Shown here: positions 53,732 through 62,444 of the stretch, in pieces
Layout of the letters: every line of letters starts with the position of its first letter
Position numbering within the stretch: position 1 is the first letter of the stretch
From: Rhodobacteraceae bacterium M382
GTDB lineage: Bacteria; Pseudomonadota; Alphaproteobacteria; Rhodobacterales; Rhodobacteraceae
DNA length: 64,000 bases
Direction: 5' to 3'
Assembly: GCA_025141015.1 (NCBI GenBank)
Contig: CP081098.1
Location: 3,478,501 to 3,542,500, forward strand
Translations under genes and position numbers: made by a program
Notes under the pieces: generated by a model
Databases searched by the model: none
Told to the model about the DNA's origin: nothing
Seen by the model: only the letters and a program-made list of their open reading frames with translations

Positions 53732-54357
53732 TGCCGCTGAACGAACCAATTACACCCGGCGTGGTGGACTGGACCGGTGAAAACCCCGGTATTCTGTTGA
53801 AAGACGCCGATGGCAACTTCTCGGCCATGGCGTTGTTTTTCCGCGTGGCCTGGTCACCGGTGGGCCAGGGTCAGGTCCTGTTGCTTTACGGGACACCGGA
53901 TGCCGTCCAAGGGTCGGACGAGGCCCCCAATGTGATCCTCAGCGACAATCCAGCGCTGACGGCGTTTCTCAAAGAGAATTTTATCAGCAAGCTGGCCGCC
54001 TTTGCCAATGCTCCTGCCTTTGACACCCTGCCAGAACTGGGTGCCCAGGTGGTGCGGACTTCGGGTGATCCGATGGGGCATCGTTATAGCGAAACGCTGG
54101 TGGCAGCGGGGCTGACGGTGGAACTGATCTGGGAGGATCTGCAACCGCCGCGCGCGTTGGAACTGTCCCCGCACGAGGTTGCCTCGGGCGAACAGAACAT
54201 GTTTTCGCTGCTGGTGCCCGCACATGCCGCGCAGATCATTGTGAACGGAAAATCCCTGCCCGGGCAGCTCGGCACACGTGTGCAGGCCGGATATGAGACC
54301 ACCACGGCGTTTCTCTATTTTTCCGAGACCTGGATCATCCCCCCGGAGGCATCATGA
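53731..54357 (+). CDS. Unknown protein, second of two paralogues
   Basis: 208 residues, a diverged copy of the gene before it: VDWTGENPGILLK, MALFFRV, SPVGQGQ, RYSETL, LIWEDLQPP and FSETW match in order. It starts at the stop codon of copy one and overlaps the DUF1116 gene by four bases. Equal length and collinear motifs suggest a heterodimer that arose by tandem duplication. No function recognised. Confidence 0.85.
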   Translation: MPLNEPITPGVVDWTGENPGILLKDADGNFSAMALFFRVAWSPVGQGQVLLLYGTPDAVQGSDEAPNVILSDNPALTAFLKENFISKLAAFANAPAFDTLPELGAQVVRTSGDPMGHRYSETLVAAGLTVELIWEDLQPPRALELSPHEVASGEQNMFSLLVPAHAAQIIVNGKSLPGQLGTRVQAGYETTTAFLYFSETWIIPPEAS

Positions 54358-55547
54358 CATTGCACCCAGCCGATCAACTGGCCTTTGACAGGGCGATGGT
54401 GACCCAACCTGTTTGGAACCGGTTCAACACCGCTGGCGAAGCCCTGGGGCTGGCGCAAAATGTGCTATTGCACGCCGGCCCGGCCTTTTCCAGCCCGGAC
54501 CTGATCACGGCACCGATCCTGAATTCCGCCTGCGTTGCAGCAGTTTACGAAGGTGTCGCGCGGGATTTTGATCAGGCCGAGGCGATGATCAGGGCCGGAG
54601 AGATCCTGCTGAAACCGGCGCAGGATCATGATGTGGTCACGCCGCTGGCCGCGGTTGTATCGGCGTCCATGCCCTTGCACACGATCTATGACGCCTGGCG
54701 CGGGACACAGCGGATATTTACGCCAATCAATGGTGGATCCCGTCCGGCCATGCGGTTGGGCCTGCGATCCGAGGCGGTGCTGGAACATATTCGCTGGCTC
54801 AACACCCGGTTCCTGGACGTGTTGGAAAACGGGTTGGCCGAAGGCATGGCATTGGTGCCATTGGCCGTGGTCGGATTGGCAGGCGGTGATGATTGCCACG
54901 GGCGGACCCCGGTGGCCGGTGCCGCATTGGCGGCCGAGCTGATGGATCGCACCACCGGTGGGTTGACCGACGAAGACGCGTTGCAATTCTTGCACAGCTC
55001 GCCTTCGTTGTTTTTGAACCTGTGGATGGCGGCATCCAAGATCATGATGAAACTGGCCGAAGGCATTGATGGCTCCAGCTTTGTCACCGCAGCCGGTGGC
55101 AATGGGCGCGACGTCGGCATTCAGATCTCAGGCCTGCCAGGACAGTGGTTCACCACGCCCGCTGCCGCACCCCAAGGCAAATTCGATGTGGATCTGCCCA
55201 CAGACCGTGCGTTGGGCGCCATCGGCGACAGCGCCGTGGTCGAAGCCTTTGGTCTGGGGGCCATGGCGATCGAGCTGAGCCCCGAGCAGAAAAAGGGATT
55301 GGGTGCTTACCTGCCCGACAATGCACGGGCGCGGACCTCGGGCCTGTCGGTGGGGGCACACCCCTATTTCCGCGATCTCGACATCCGGTTGGGCTCGACC
55401 GCGCGCGGCGCTGTGGAACAGGGCGCGGGCCCTGTCATCAGCCTGGGTATTCTGGATCGCCTAGGCGAAGCCGGGCGGCTGGGAGGCGGCATCTATGACA
55501 TGCCCGTCTCTCCCTTTTCCGCCGCAATCGAGGCGCTGTCCGCATGA
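54354..55547 (+). CDS. DUF1116 family protein (YlbE/AllG-like)
   Basis: 397 residues matching the DUF1116 pattern: an early LLHAGPAFSSPDLITAPILN, then AGEILLKPAQDHDVVTPLAAV, ISASMP-like VSASMPLHTIYDA, and GGDDCHGRTPVAGA, where family members have a D-x-C-H-x-R core. The E. coli member YlbE is, to my knowledge, a subunit of the FdrA-YlbE-YlbF oxamate carbamoyltransferase. FdrA- and YlbF-like genes are absent here, so this copy must act alone or with other partners. Overlaps on both sides show it is part of the oxidative operon. A carbamoyl or related transfer is possible but unproved. Confidence 0.8.
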   Translation: MTLHPADQLAFDRAMVTQPVWNRFNTAGEALGLAQNVLLHAGPAFSSPDLITAPILNSACVAAVYEGVARDFDQAEAMIRAGEILLKPAQDHDVVTPLAAVVSASMPLHTIYDAWRGTQRIFTPINGGSRPAMRLGLRSEAVLEHIRWLNTRFLDVLENGLAEGMALVPLAVVGLAGGDDCHGRTPVAGAALAAELMDRTTGGLTDEDALQFLHSSPSLFLNLWMAASKIMMKLAEGIDGSSFVTAAGGNGRDVGIQISGLPGQWFTTPAAAPQGKFDVDLPTDRALGAIGDSAVVEAFGLGAMAIELSPEQKKGLGAYLPDNARARTSGLSVGAHPYFRDLDIRLGSTARGAVEQGAGPVISLGILDRLGEAGRLGGGIYDMPVSPFSAAIEALSA

Positions 55548-56842
55548 GTGCATTGAACCAGCTCTCAGCGACGGACATTGCCCGCCGGATCCGGGCGGGC
55601 GACACCACCCCTTCGGCGGTGATGCAGGCACATCTGGCCCGCATTGCCGCACGGGAACCGCAGGTGGGGGCGTTCCAGACCCTCGACGCGGACCGCGCCA
55701 TGGAGAGAGCCAGGGCCGCTGATGCACTCCCTGTCAATGGCACCCCCTTGGGCCCTCTCCATGGCGTACCTTTTGTGATCAAGGATATTATTGACACCGA
55801 CGACATGCTGACCAGTTGGGGCAGCGAGATCTATGCCAACCGACAACCCGAACGCAACGCGGCCTGTGTTCAGACCTTTCTGGATGCGGGTGCCATTCCG
55901 ATCGGCAAGACCGTCACCACCGAATTTGCCTACTTCAAACCGGGCAAAACCGCCAATCCGCACAATCTGGCGCATACACCGGGGGGATCGTCGTCGGGGT
56001 CCGCTGCTGCGGTGGCTGACTTTATGGCCCCACTGGCGTTTGGATCGCAGACCGCCGCATCGCTGATCCGCCCTGCCGCCTATTGTGGCGTGACAGCCTT
56101 CAAACCGACAACCGGCGGCTTTGACCTGACCGGTGTCATGGGGCTGTCGACCTCATTGGATACGTTGGGCGTTCTGGCCCGTTCGGTCACTGATCTGATC
56201 CTCGCCCGCGCGGTTCTGTTGGGCCAGAGCCTGCCGCCATCGGCAGATTTTGACGAAACGCTGCCCCGGATCAACCTGATGCGGGGGCCGCATTGGCAGG
56301 ACGGCAGCATCGAAATGCGCGACACCTGCACACGCGCCATGGCCGCGCTGGCCGCCACCGGAGCAGACACCGGCGAAATCGCCACGCCACCATCCTTTGC
56401 CGATCTGACACAGGCACAGATTACAGTCATGGGTTATGAAGCTGCGCGCGCCCGGATCAGCGAATATACGGCCGGTGGCGCAACCATCAGCCCGCAATTC
56501 CGTGCCCTGATTCAGGAGGGCCAACGTGTCAGTCAACAGGCCTATGATCAGGCCTTGACGCTCAGGAAACGTGCAAACCAAATGCTGGATGTTCTCTTCG
56601 CGGATTGCGATGTGCTGTTGGTCCCCTCTGCTCCGGGTGCCGCTCCCAAAGGGTTGCAGGCCACTGGCGATCCGCTGTTCAGCCGGATGTGGAATCTGCT
56701 GCAACTGCCCTGTGTCGCCCTACCCTTTGGGACAGATGCAGATGGGTTGCCTTTGGGAATTCAGCTGATCGGGCGACGCGGTGATGATGCGCGCCTTCTG
56801 GATGTCGCGGCCTGGGTTCAGGACCAGTTGCACCGCGCCTGA
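55544..56842 (+). CDS. Amidase signature-family hydrolase
   Basis: 432 residues with the Ser-cisSer-Lys triad: K80 in FVIKDIIDT, the serine pair in PGGSSSGS (about 149-151) and the nucleophile S173 in GSQTAASLIRPAA. The usual TGGS at the nucleophile reads TAAS, a small variation. Such enzymes hydrolyse amides, carbamoyl compounds or ureides. Its start overlaps the DUF1116 gene by four bases. It may release ammonia from an amide formed after ring opening. Confidence 0.92.
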   Translation: MSALNQLSATDIARRIRAGDTTPSAVMQAHLARIAAREPQVGAFQTLDADRAMERARAADALPVNGTPLGPLHGVPFVIKDIIDTDDMLTSWGSEIYANRQPERNAACVQTFLDAGAIPIGKTVTTEFAYFKPGKTANPHNLAHTPGGSSSGSAAAVADFMAPLAFGSQTAASLIRPAAYCGVTAFKPTTGGFDLTGVMGLSTSLDTLGVLARSVTDLILARAVLLGQSLPPSADFDETLPRINLMRGPHWQDGSIEMRDTCTRAMAALAATGADTGEIATPPSFADLTQAQITVMGYEAARARISEYTAGGATISPQFRALIQEGQRVSQQAYDQALTLRKRANQMLDVLFADCDVLLVPSAPGAAPKGLQATGDPLFSRMWNLLQLPCVALPFGTDADGLPLGIQLIGRRGDDARLLDVAAWVQDQLHRA

Positions 56843-56871
56843 CCATTTCAAATTCAAGAAGGATCTCCCCC

Positions 56872-57195
56872 ATGCCGACCATCACTTTTGTCGACCACAG
56901 GGGCGTGCGTCGGGACATTGAAATTGCCGAAGGGCACAGCCTGATGGAGGGCGCGCGTGACGCCGGGATCGACGCCATTGCGGCTGACTGCGGTGGGGCC
57001 TGCGCCTGTGCCACTTGTCATGTCTACATTGATGACGCCTGGCAGGCCCGGGTCAGCCCGCGCGATTCAATGGAGGAGGAAATGCTCGATTTTGCCGCCG
57101 CCCAGACCGACAGCCGCTCGCGGCTTGCCTGTCAGATCACGATCAACGCATCCCACAACGGTTTGACGGTCCACACCCCGGAGACCCAAGGCTGA
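56872..57195 (+). CDS. [2Fe-2S] ferredoxin, adrenodoxin/putidaredoxin type
   Basis: 107 residues with cysteines C40-x5-C46-x2-C49 and C87, the pattern of putidaredoxin-like ferredoxins; an extra cysteine at 44 is notable. GAAGGA precedes the ATG by about 10 bases. It is the last gene of the oxygenase operon and most likely feeds electrons to the Rieske oxygenase, with a reductase from elsewhere. Confidence 0.92.
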   Translation: MPTITFVDHRGVRRDIEIAEGHSLMEGARDAGIDAIAADCGGACACATCHVYIDDAWQARVSPRDSMEEEMLDFAAAQTDSRSRLACQITINASHNGLTVHTPETQG

Positions 57196-57227
57196 CCCCT
57201 CGGGGGCGTGCTCAGGGCGGGTCCGGT

Positions 57228-57248
57228 GGCTGGCGTTCAGCGCCTGCC
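57228..57248. terminator. Weak hairpin between ferredoxin and phnM
   Basis: GGC-t-GGCG and CGCC-t-GCC arms with one internal mismatch and a TTCAG loop lie between two converging genes. No T tract, so only a tentative terminator. Confidence 0.3.
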
Positions 57249-57249
57249 T

Positions 57250-58389
57250 TTATCCAACCTGTCGTCCATGTGACCACACCCCCCGCACCACTGGTGTGCC
57301 TTGCACCCGACCAATGCGGACAACGTCACCATGCAAACCTGGCTGGAGCATACCACGATCTGCCAACCCTGCTGCCCGCGCCGGCGCGGCGGTGACGGTT
57401 GCGATGGCCCGCGGCAAGTCATCCCACAGGTCAGCCAACAAAAAGGCCGACGTCATAAGCGCGGACGGCACATAATCCGACGACAAGATGTCAAGCAAAC
57501 CACGGTCGGCCAGTTCATGAGCCGCCACATTGCCCGAATGTGACCCGCCCCGGATCAAATTCGGCGCGCCCATCATGACCGCGATCCCATGTTCATGACA
57601 GGCTTGGGCCGCCTCGATCGTTGTGGGGAATTCGGCCAGGCGGATGCCGTGCTGGGCGCTTTTTGCAACATGGGTCGCGGTGGTATCATCGTGGCTGGCC
57701 AATACGGCACCGTATCGCTGCGCCGCGGCGACGGCCTGAGCTTCGTGATGATCACCGTGGGCCGCGCGCAGGGCATACAATTGGGCGACATGGGCGTCAA
57801 ATTCAGGATCGCTCATGCCCTGTTTTCCCTGCACATAGGCCTTGAGCTTGCCAATATCGCGGAACTGGCGCTGACCTGGGGTGTGGTCCATCAGGCTAAC
57901 AATGCCAACCCGGTCCCGAGGTCCGAATTCGTCCATTTCCTCGACCAGGGTTTCCGAACAGACCTCGGCGCGCAAATGCAGAAAGTGAGAAATGCGCAAC
58001 GCTCCGGCGGCCCGCATTTCCCACAGTTCGGTTGCCAGGTTGCGGGCATATTTTGCGTATCTGGCGCGGCCTGCCGGAATCGACCCGACACGCATCGCAT
58101 CAAAAACAGTGGTAATCCCGACACTGGCCAGTTCGCCGTCGTGGGCCAGGATGGCTGCGGCATGGGGCCAATCCACCTTGGGGCGCGGCTGGATGTGACG
58201 TTCCAGGTTATCCGTGTGCAATTCGATCAGGCCGGGGATCAGCAGATCGCCATTCATGTCCTGGGCTCCGCTGATGGCAGTGCCGCCAGTCGCGATCGTG
58301 CTGATCCGCCCGTCTTTGATTTGCAGGCTGCCCTGGATAACCTCCTCGGGCAGAACGATCTGGGCGTTTGAAAGAATAAGGTCGTGCAT
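57250..58389 (-). CDS. phnM: Alpha-D-ribose 1-methylphosphonate 5-triphosphate diphosphatase
   Basis: 379 residues of the amidohydrolase-fold PhnM, which removes pyrophosphate from the ribosylated phosphonate triphosphate in the C-P lyase route. The metal-binding LIELHTDNLERH near residue 55 and HDDTTATH and APNLIRGGSHSGN later are characteristic. It is the last phn gene in the operon, 87 bases behind phnN. Confidence 0.95.
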   Translation of the reverse strand: MHDLILSNAQIVLPEEVIQGSLQIKDGRISTIATGGTAISGAQDMNGDLLIPGLIELHTDNLERHIQPRPKVDWPHAAAILAHDGELASVGITTVFDAMRVGSIPAGRARYAKYARNLATELWEMRAAGALRISHFLHLRAEVCSETLVEEMDEFGPRDRVGIVSLMDHTPGQRQFRDIGKLKAYVQGKQGMSDPEFDAHVAQLYALRAAHGDHHEAQAVAAAQRYGAVLASHDDTTATHVAKSAQHGIRLAEFPTTIEAAQACHEHGIAVMMGAPNLIRGGSHSGNVAAHELADRGLLDILSSDYVPSALMTSAFLLADLWDDLPRAIATVTAAPARAAGLADRGMLQPGLHGDVVRIGRVQGTPVVRGVWSHGRQVG

Positions 58390-58430
58390 CGGGTGTCCCG
58401 CCTTGCAAGCCCCCCATTTGCCATAGCTGT

Positions 58431-58446
58431 GTCACAACTGTGTGAC
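58431..58446. repeat. Inverted repeat between phnN and phnM
   Basis: GTCACA-ACTG-TGTGAC, a perfect 6-bp dyad in the only sizeable gap of the phn operon. It might be an internal regulatory or processing site. Confidence 0.3.
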
Positions 58447-58476
58447 GTGTATGATCCGGGGCGGTTCAGTAAACTA

Positions 58477-59031
58477 TCAGGTGAATTTCGGTTTCTCTTG
58501 TTCCAGACGCAGCGCATCAACAAAGGCCCGGGTCGCCGCCGACAAAGAGCCGGAGTTGTCGATCGTGATGACCTCCAGACCTTTGGGCAACTTCATGCAA
58601 GCGCGGTCCAGACGGCGCGCGATTTCCTCTGTGCTTTCGCGCCCACGCGCCAAAAGCCGCGCCTCCAGAACCGCTCGGCTGGCCGTGACATGCAGAACCT
58701 TCAGCTCTGGGAAAACCCGCGCTGCCTCGACCAGCATGGCACGTGATCCGTTGAACAGCACACTGCGCCCCGCCGCCAGGTCATCGTGCACCTGAACCGG
58801 GATGCCATAGAACAGCCCATGTGCCTGCCACGACAGGGCGAACCCGCCCGCCGCGTCGCAAAGCGCGAATTCTGCCGGGCTGACCCCGGTAAAGGCTTCA
58901 CCGCCTGCCGCTTCGGGCCGGGTTATCACGCGACGCACCAGACACAGGTCAGGCACTTCTGCCAGCGCCGCCTGCATCAGTGTATCCTTTCCGACGCCCG
59001 AAGGGCCGACGATGGCAAAAATCCCCCCCAT
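58477..59031 (-). CDS. phnN: Ribose 1,5-bisphosphate phosphokinase
   Basis: 184 residues with the kinase P-loop GPSGVGKDT at about 9 and the guanylate-kinase-like fold of PhnN, which makes PRPP from ribose 1,5-bisphosphate produced by C-P lyase action. It starts at the phnL stop (one-base overlap). The order phnL-phnN-phnM differs from the E. coli order phnL-phnM-phnN. Confidence 0.93.
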   Translation of the reverse strand: MGGIFAIVGPSGVGKDTLMQAALAEVPDLCLVRRVITRPEAAGGEAFTGVSPAEFALCDAAGGFALSWQAHGLFYGIPVQVHDDLAAGRSVLFNGSRAMLVEAARVFPELKVLHVTASRAVLEARLLARGRESTEEIARRLDRACMKLPKGLEVITIDNSGSLSAATRAFVDALRLEQEKPKFT

Positions 59032-59714
59032 CAGGCTGCTTGCTCCCGAGTAAAGGCCGACACGTCAATCTCGTGGTCTGCGACGCGGCGTCGGGCATCA
59101 CCGTCATGGAAAATCCCGATGATCGCCGCCCCACGGGCCTTGGCCTCTTCGATCAGCGACAACACCGTATCGCGGTTGGTCGCGTCCAGGCTGGCCGTTG
59201 GTTCATCCAGCAACATTGCCGGATAGGTATGTGCAAAACCCCGGGCGATGTTGACCCGTTGCTGTTCGCCACCTGAAAACGTGGTGGGCGACAGGGACCA
59301 CAGCGCTTGCGGGATATTCAGCCGCACCAGTAGGTCCTGCGCGCGGGCATGGGCCACCTCGCGTTCGCATCCGACCGCCAATAGCGGCTCGGCAACCACA
59401 TCCAATGTCGCCACCCTGGGTACCACCCGCAGGAACTGGCTGACATAACCTAATGTTTCGCGCCGCAGGGTCAGGATTTCGCGCGGCTCGGCGCGGGCAA
59501 CATCCACGCCGTTGACCAGAATACGCCCCGAGGCCGAGAGGTAATTGCCATAGATCATCCGCATCAGAGTGGATTTGCCTGCACCGGAATTGCCAATCAG
59601 GGCCACGCATTCGCCGGGGGCCACGGAAAACCCCGCCCCCTGCATGACCGAGATGACGGCACCTCCCTGATTGTGCAGGGTAAAGCTTTTGGAGACATTT
59701 TCGATTTGGATCAT
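59031..59714 (-). CDS. phnL: C-P lyase complex ABC-type ATPase PhnL
   Basis: 227 residues, ABC ATPase with Walker A GNSGAGKST, signature FSGGEQQR and Walker B AMLLDEPTASLD. PhnL binds the C-P lyase core together with PhnK and is needed for the ribosylation step. It follows phnK with two bases between them. Confidence 0.94.
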   Translation of the reverse strand: MIQIENVSKSFTLHNQGGAVISVMQGAGFSVAPGECVALIGNSGAGKSTLMRMIYGNYLSASGRILVNGVDVARAEPREILTLRRETLGYVSQFLRVVPRVATLDVVAEPLLAVGCEREVAHARAQDLLVRLNIPQALWSLSPTTFSGGEQQRVNIARGFAHTYPAMLLDEPTASLDATNRDTVLSLIEEAKARGAAIIGIFHDGDARRRVADHEIDVSAFTREQAA

Positions 59715-59716
59715 GG

Positions 59717-60487
59717 TCAGGCCTGCAATACTGAGGACACAAGAAGTTGGGTATAGGCGTGTTGGGGATCGTCCAGCACCTGGTCTGTCAGGCCGGTTTC
59801 CACCACATGGCCCGACTTCATCACCATCAGCCGGTCCGCCAGCAAACGCACAACCGCCAGATCATGGGTCACGATGATGGCCGACAGACCCATTTCGCGC
59901 ACCAGACCGCGCAACAGGTCCAACAGGCGCGCCTGCACGCTGACATCCAGCCCGCCTGTGGGTTCATCCATGAACACCAACCGCGGACCAGTCACCAGGT
60001 TGCGGGCAATCTGCAACCGCTGCTGCATCCCACCCGAAAATCCTATCGGGCGATCATCCACCCGGTCTGAGTCAATTTCGACCCGTCCCAACCAATCGAT
60101 GGCCTGATCGCGAATACCCCCATAGTGGCGCGCGCCCACCGCCATCAACCGTTCGCCAACATTGCCACCGGCGCTGACGTTCATCCGCAAACCATCCCGC
60201 GCGTTCTGATGCACAAAGGCCCAATCGGTGCGCCCCAGCATTCGCCGTTCAGGTTCCGACATGGACACGGTATCGCGCGGGCCCTGATCACGGGTGTCAA
60301 ACAGGACCTCGCCCCGATCCGGCACAAGATGGCCCGCCAGGCAATTCAGCAGGGTGGATTTGCCCGACCCGGATTCGCCAACGATGCCCATGACTTCGCC
60401 CGGATAAAGGTCAAAGCCGACATCGCTACACCCGATACGATGCCCATAGGTCTTGTGAATTCCACGCACTGACAAAAGCGGGGTCAT
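59717..60487 (-). CDS. phnK: C-P lyase complex ABC-type ATPase PhnK
   Basis: 256 residues with Walker A GESGSGKST, signature FSGGMQQR and Walker B LVFMDEPTGGLD, the PhnK arrangement; it docks on PhnJ in the core complex. The ATG at 60487 overlaps the phnJ stop by four bases, so I reject the longer in-frame start at 60565. Confidence 0.94.
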   Translation of the reverse strand: MTPLLSVRGIHKTYGHRIGCSDVGFDLYPGEVMGIVGESGSGKSTLLNCLAGHLVPDRGEVLFDTRDQGPRDTVSMSEPERRMLGRTDWAFVHQNARDGLRMNVSAGGNVGERLMAVGARHYGGIRDQAIDWLGRVEIDSDRVDDRPIGFSGGMQQRLQIARNLVTGPRLVFMDEPTGGLDVSVQARLLDLLRGLVREMGLSAIIVTHDLAVVRLLADRLMVMKSGHVVETGLTDQVLDDPQHAYTQLLVSSVLQA

Positions 60488-61347
60488 GCCGCGTCCTCCT
60501 TTGGGCTCAGTCGCCCTCGATGCCCGCTGTCGCAGCGGGTGGCACAGTAATCGGTGTCGGAGCAAACGAACATCCGGTTGCCCTGATCATCGACGATGAG
60601 TTCGTCCAGATAGCTGCGATCGGCACCACATAGATCACAGGCGTGATCCGCCTTTGTCGGCTCGAACGGGTGGTCTTCGAAATCGAGGCTCACGACCTGT
60701 GTATACGGCGGGATCGCATAGATCCTTTGTTCACGCCCCGCCCCGAACAGCTGGATCGCCGCGCTTTCCAGCTTGGGGTTGTCGAATTTCGGGATCGGTG
60801 ACGGATCCATGACATAGCGCCCTTCGACCTTGACCGGATAGGCATAGGATGTGGCAATATGGCCGTGGCGCGCGATGTCTTCGTACAGTTTCACATGCAT
60901 CAACCCATACTCTTCCAGGCTGTGCATCTTGCGCGTTTCGGTCTCGCGCGGTTCCAAAAAACGCAACGGCTCGGGGATCGGCACCTGATAGACAAGGATC
61001 TGGTCCTCGCTCAGCGGTTCTTCGGGAATACGGTGGCGGGTCTGGATGACACTGGCCTGGCTGGTGTGGGCGGTCACCGACACCTGGGCCGTGTTTTCAA
61101 AGAATTTGCGGATCGACACCGCGTTTGTTGTGTCATCCGCCCCCTGATCAATCACCTTCAACGTATCTTCGGGCGTCAAGCAGGCCGCCGTGACCTGCAC
61201 CCCACCTGTGCCCCAGCCATAAGGCATCGGCATTTCACGGCTGGCAAAGGGCACCTGATAGCCGGGAACCGCAATACCCTTCAGAATGGCGCGGCGGATC
61301 ATCCGTTTGGTCTGTTCGTCTAGATAGGCAAAATTATAGTCGCTCAT
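60484..61347 (-). CDS. phnJ: Radical SAM C-P lyase PhnJ
   Basis: 287 residues of the enzyme that breaks the carbon-phosphorus bond. The iron-sulfur ligands have the unusual PhnJ spacing C237-x2-C240-x21-C262, and C268 lines up with the catalytic cysteine six residues later; YGWGTGGVQVTAAC is also typical. Its start overlaps phnI by four bases. The protein looks intact. Confidence 0.96.
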   Translation of the reverse strand: MSDYNFAYLDEQTKRMIRRAILKGIAVPGYQVPFASREMPMPYGWGTGGVQVTAACLTPEDTLKVIDQGADDTTNAVSIRKFFENTAQVSVTAHTSQASVIQTRHRIPEEPLSEDQILVYQVPIPEPLRFLEPRETETRKMHSLEEYGLMHVKLYEDIARHGHIATSYAYPVKVEGRYVMDPSPIPKFDNPKLESAAIQLFGAGREQRIYAIPPYTQVVSLDFEDHPFEPTKADHACDLCGADRSYLDELIVDDQGNRMFVCSDTDYCATRCDSGHRGRLSPKEDAA

Positions 61348-62444
61348 TCCGCCGCCTCCATGTGGGGTTTCGTGCCGGTATCTCCCAGCACCTCGGCGCG
61401 CAGTTTGCGGATCAGTTCCAGTTCGGACTGGAAATCAACGTAATGCGGCAGTTTGATGTGTTCGAGAAATCCGGTCGCCTGAATGTTGTCCGCGTGGCTG
61501 AGCACGAATTCCTCGTCCTGCGCCGGCGCACCCAGATTGTCTTCGCCCAGCTCCTCCCAACGCAGCGCCCGGTCTACCAGCGCCATGGAAATCGCCTTGC
61601 GTTCGGTTTGACCAAAGACCAACCCGTACCCGCGCGTGAACTGGGGCGGTTCCGATTTGGACCCCGTGAACTGGTTCACGGTTTCGCATTCCGTCACTGT
61701 GATCTCGCCGATTTCGATGGCAAAGCCCAATTCTGGAATTTCCATTTCCACAGGCACGCTTCCGATGCGCAGCTCGCCGACAAACGGGTGATTGCGGCCA
61801 TATCCGCGCTGGGTTGAGTATGCCATGCCCAACAAAAACCCTTCGTCCCCTCGCGTCAGGGATTGCAGGCGCAAAGCCCGATTGGCCGGATACTCCATCG
61901 GTGCGCGCGTCATATCCGGCGGTGTGTCATCCGACCGAGGCTCGCTTTGAATCAACCCGTCACGGTTCAGGAAATCAGTAATCCGCGGCATTTCGCCAGG
62001 CTGTGACGGGGCAGTCTGCGCTTTTGGCACCGGTCCATCGGCGGCCAATTTGAAATCCAGCAGACGGTGGGTATAGTCAAATGTCGGCCCCAACACCTGC
62101 CCCCCCGGAGCGTCCTTGAACGTGGCGCTGATCCGACGGTCACAGGCCATGGCCCCCGTCTCTACCGGGAGAGAATGCCCGATCCGGGGCAATGTTGTGC
62201 GATAGGCGCGGATCAGGAAGATCGCTTCGATCAGATCTCCGCGTGCCTGTTTGATCGCCAACGCCGCAAGGTCGGGATCATACAGAGATCCTTCGGCCAT
62301 GACCCGATGCACGGCCAGCGACAATTGTTCACGGATTTGATCCAGGCCCAGCTCGGCCACATCCGGATCGCCGCGGCGGTCCTGGGCCAGCCAGTCATGG
62401 GCATTTTCAATGGCCCGCTCGCCCCCTTTGACTGAAACATACAT
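61344..62444 (-). CDS. phnI: C-P lyase core subunit PhnI
   Basis: 366 residues; MYVSVKGGERAIENAH at the start and the C-terminal SHADNIQATGFLEHIKLPHY are hallmarks of PhnI, which attaches the phosphonate to ribose of ATP with PhnG, PhnH and PhnL. It starts at the phnH stop. Confidence 0.95.
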   Translation of the reverse strand: MYVSVKGGERAIENAHDWLAQDRRGDPDVAELGLDQIREQLSLAVHRVMAEGSLYDPDLAALAIKQARGDLIEAIFLIRAYRTTLPRIGHSLPVETGAMACDRRISATFKDAPGGQVLGPTFDYTHRLLDFKLAADGPVPKAQTAPSQPGEMPRITDFLNRDGLIQSEPRSDDTPPDMTRAPMEYPANRALRLQSLTRGDEGFLLGMAYSTQRGYGRNHPFVGELRIGSVPVEMEIPELGFAIEIGEITVTECETVNQFTGSKSEPPQFTRGYGLVFGQTERKAISMALVDRALRWEELGEDNLGAPAQDEEFVLSHADNIQATGFLEHIKLPHYVDFQSELELIRKLRAEVLGDTGTKPHMEAAE

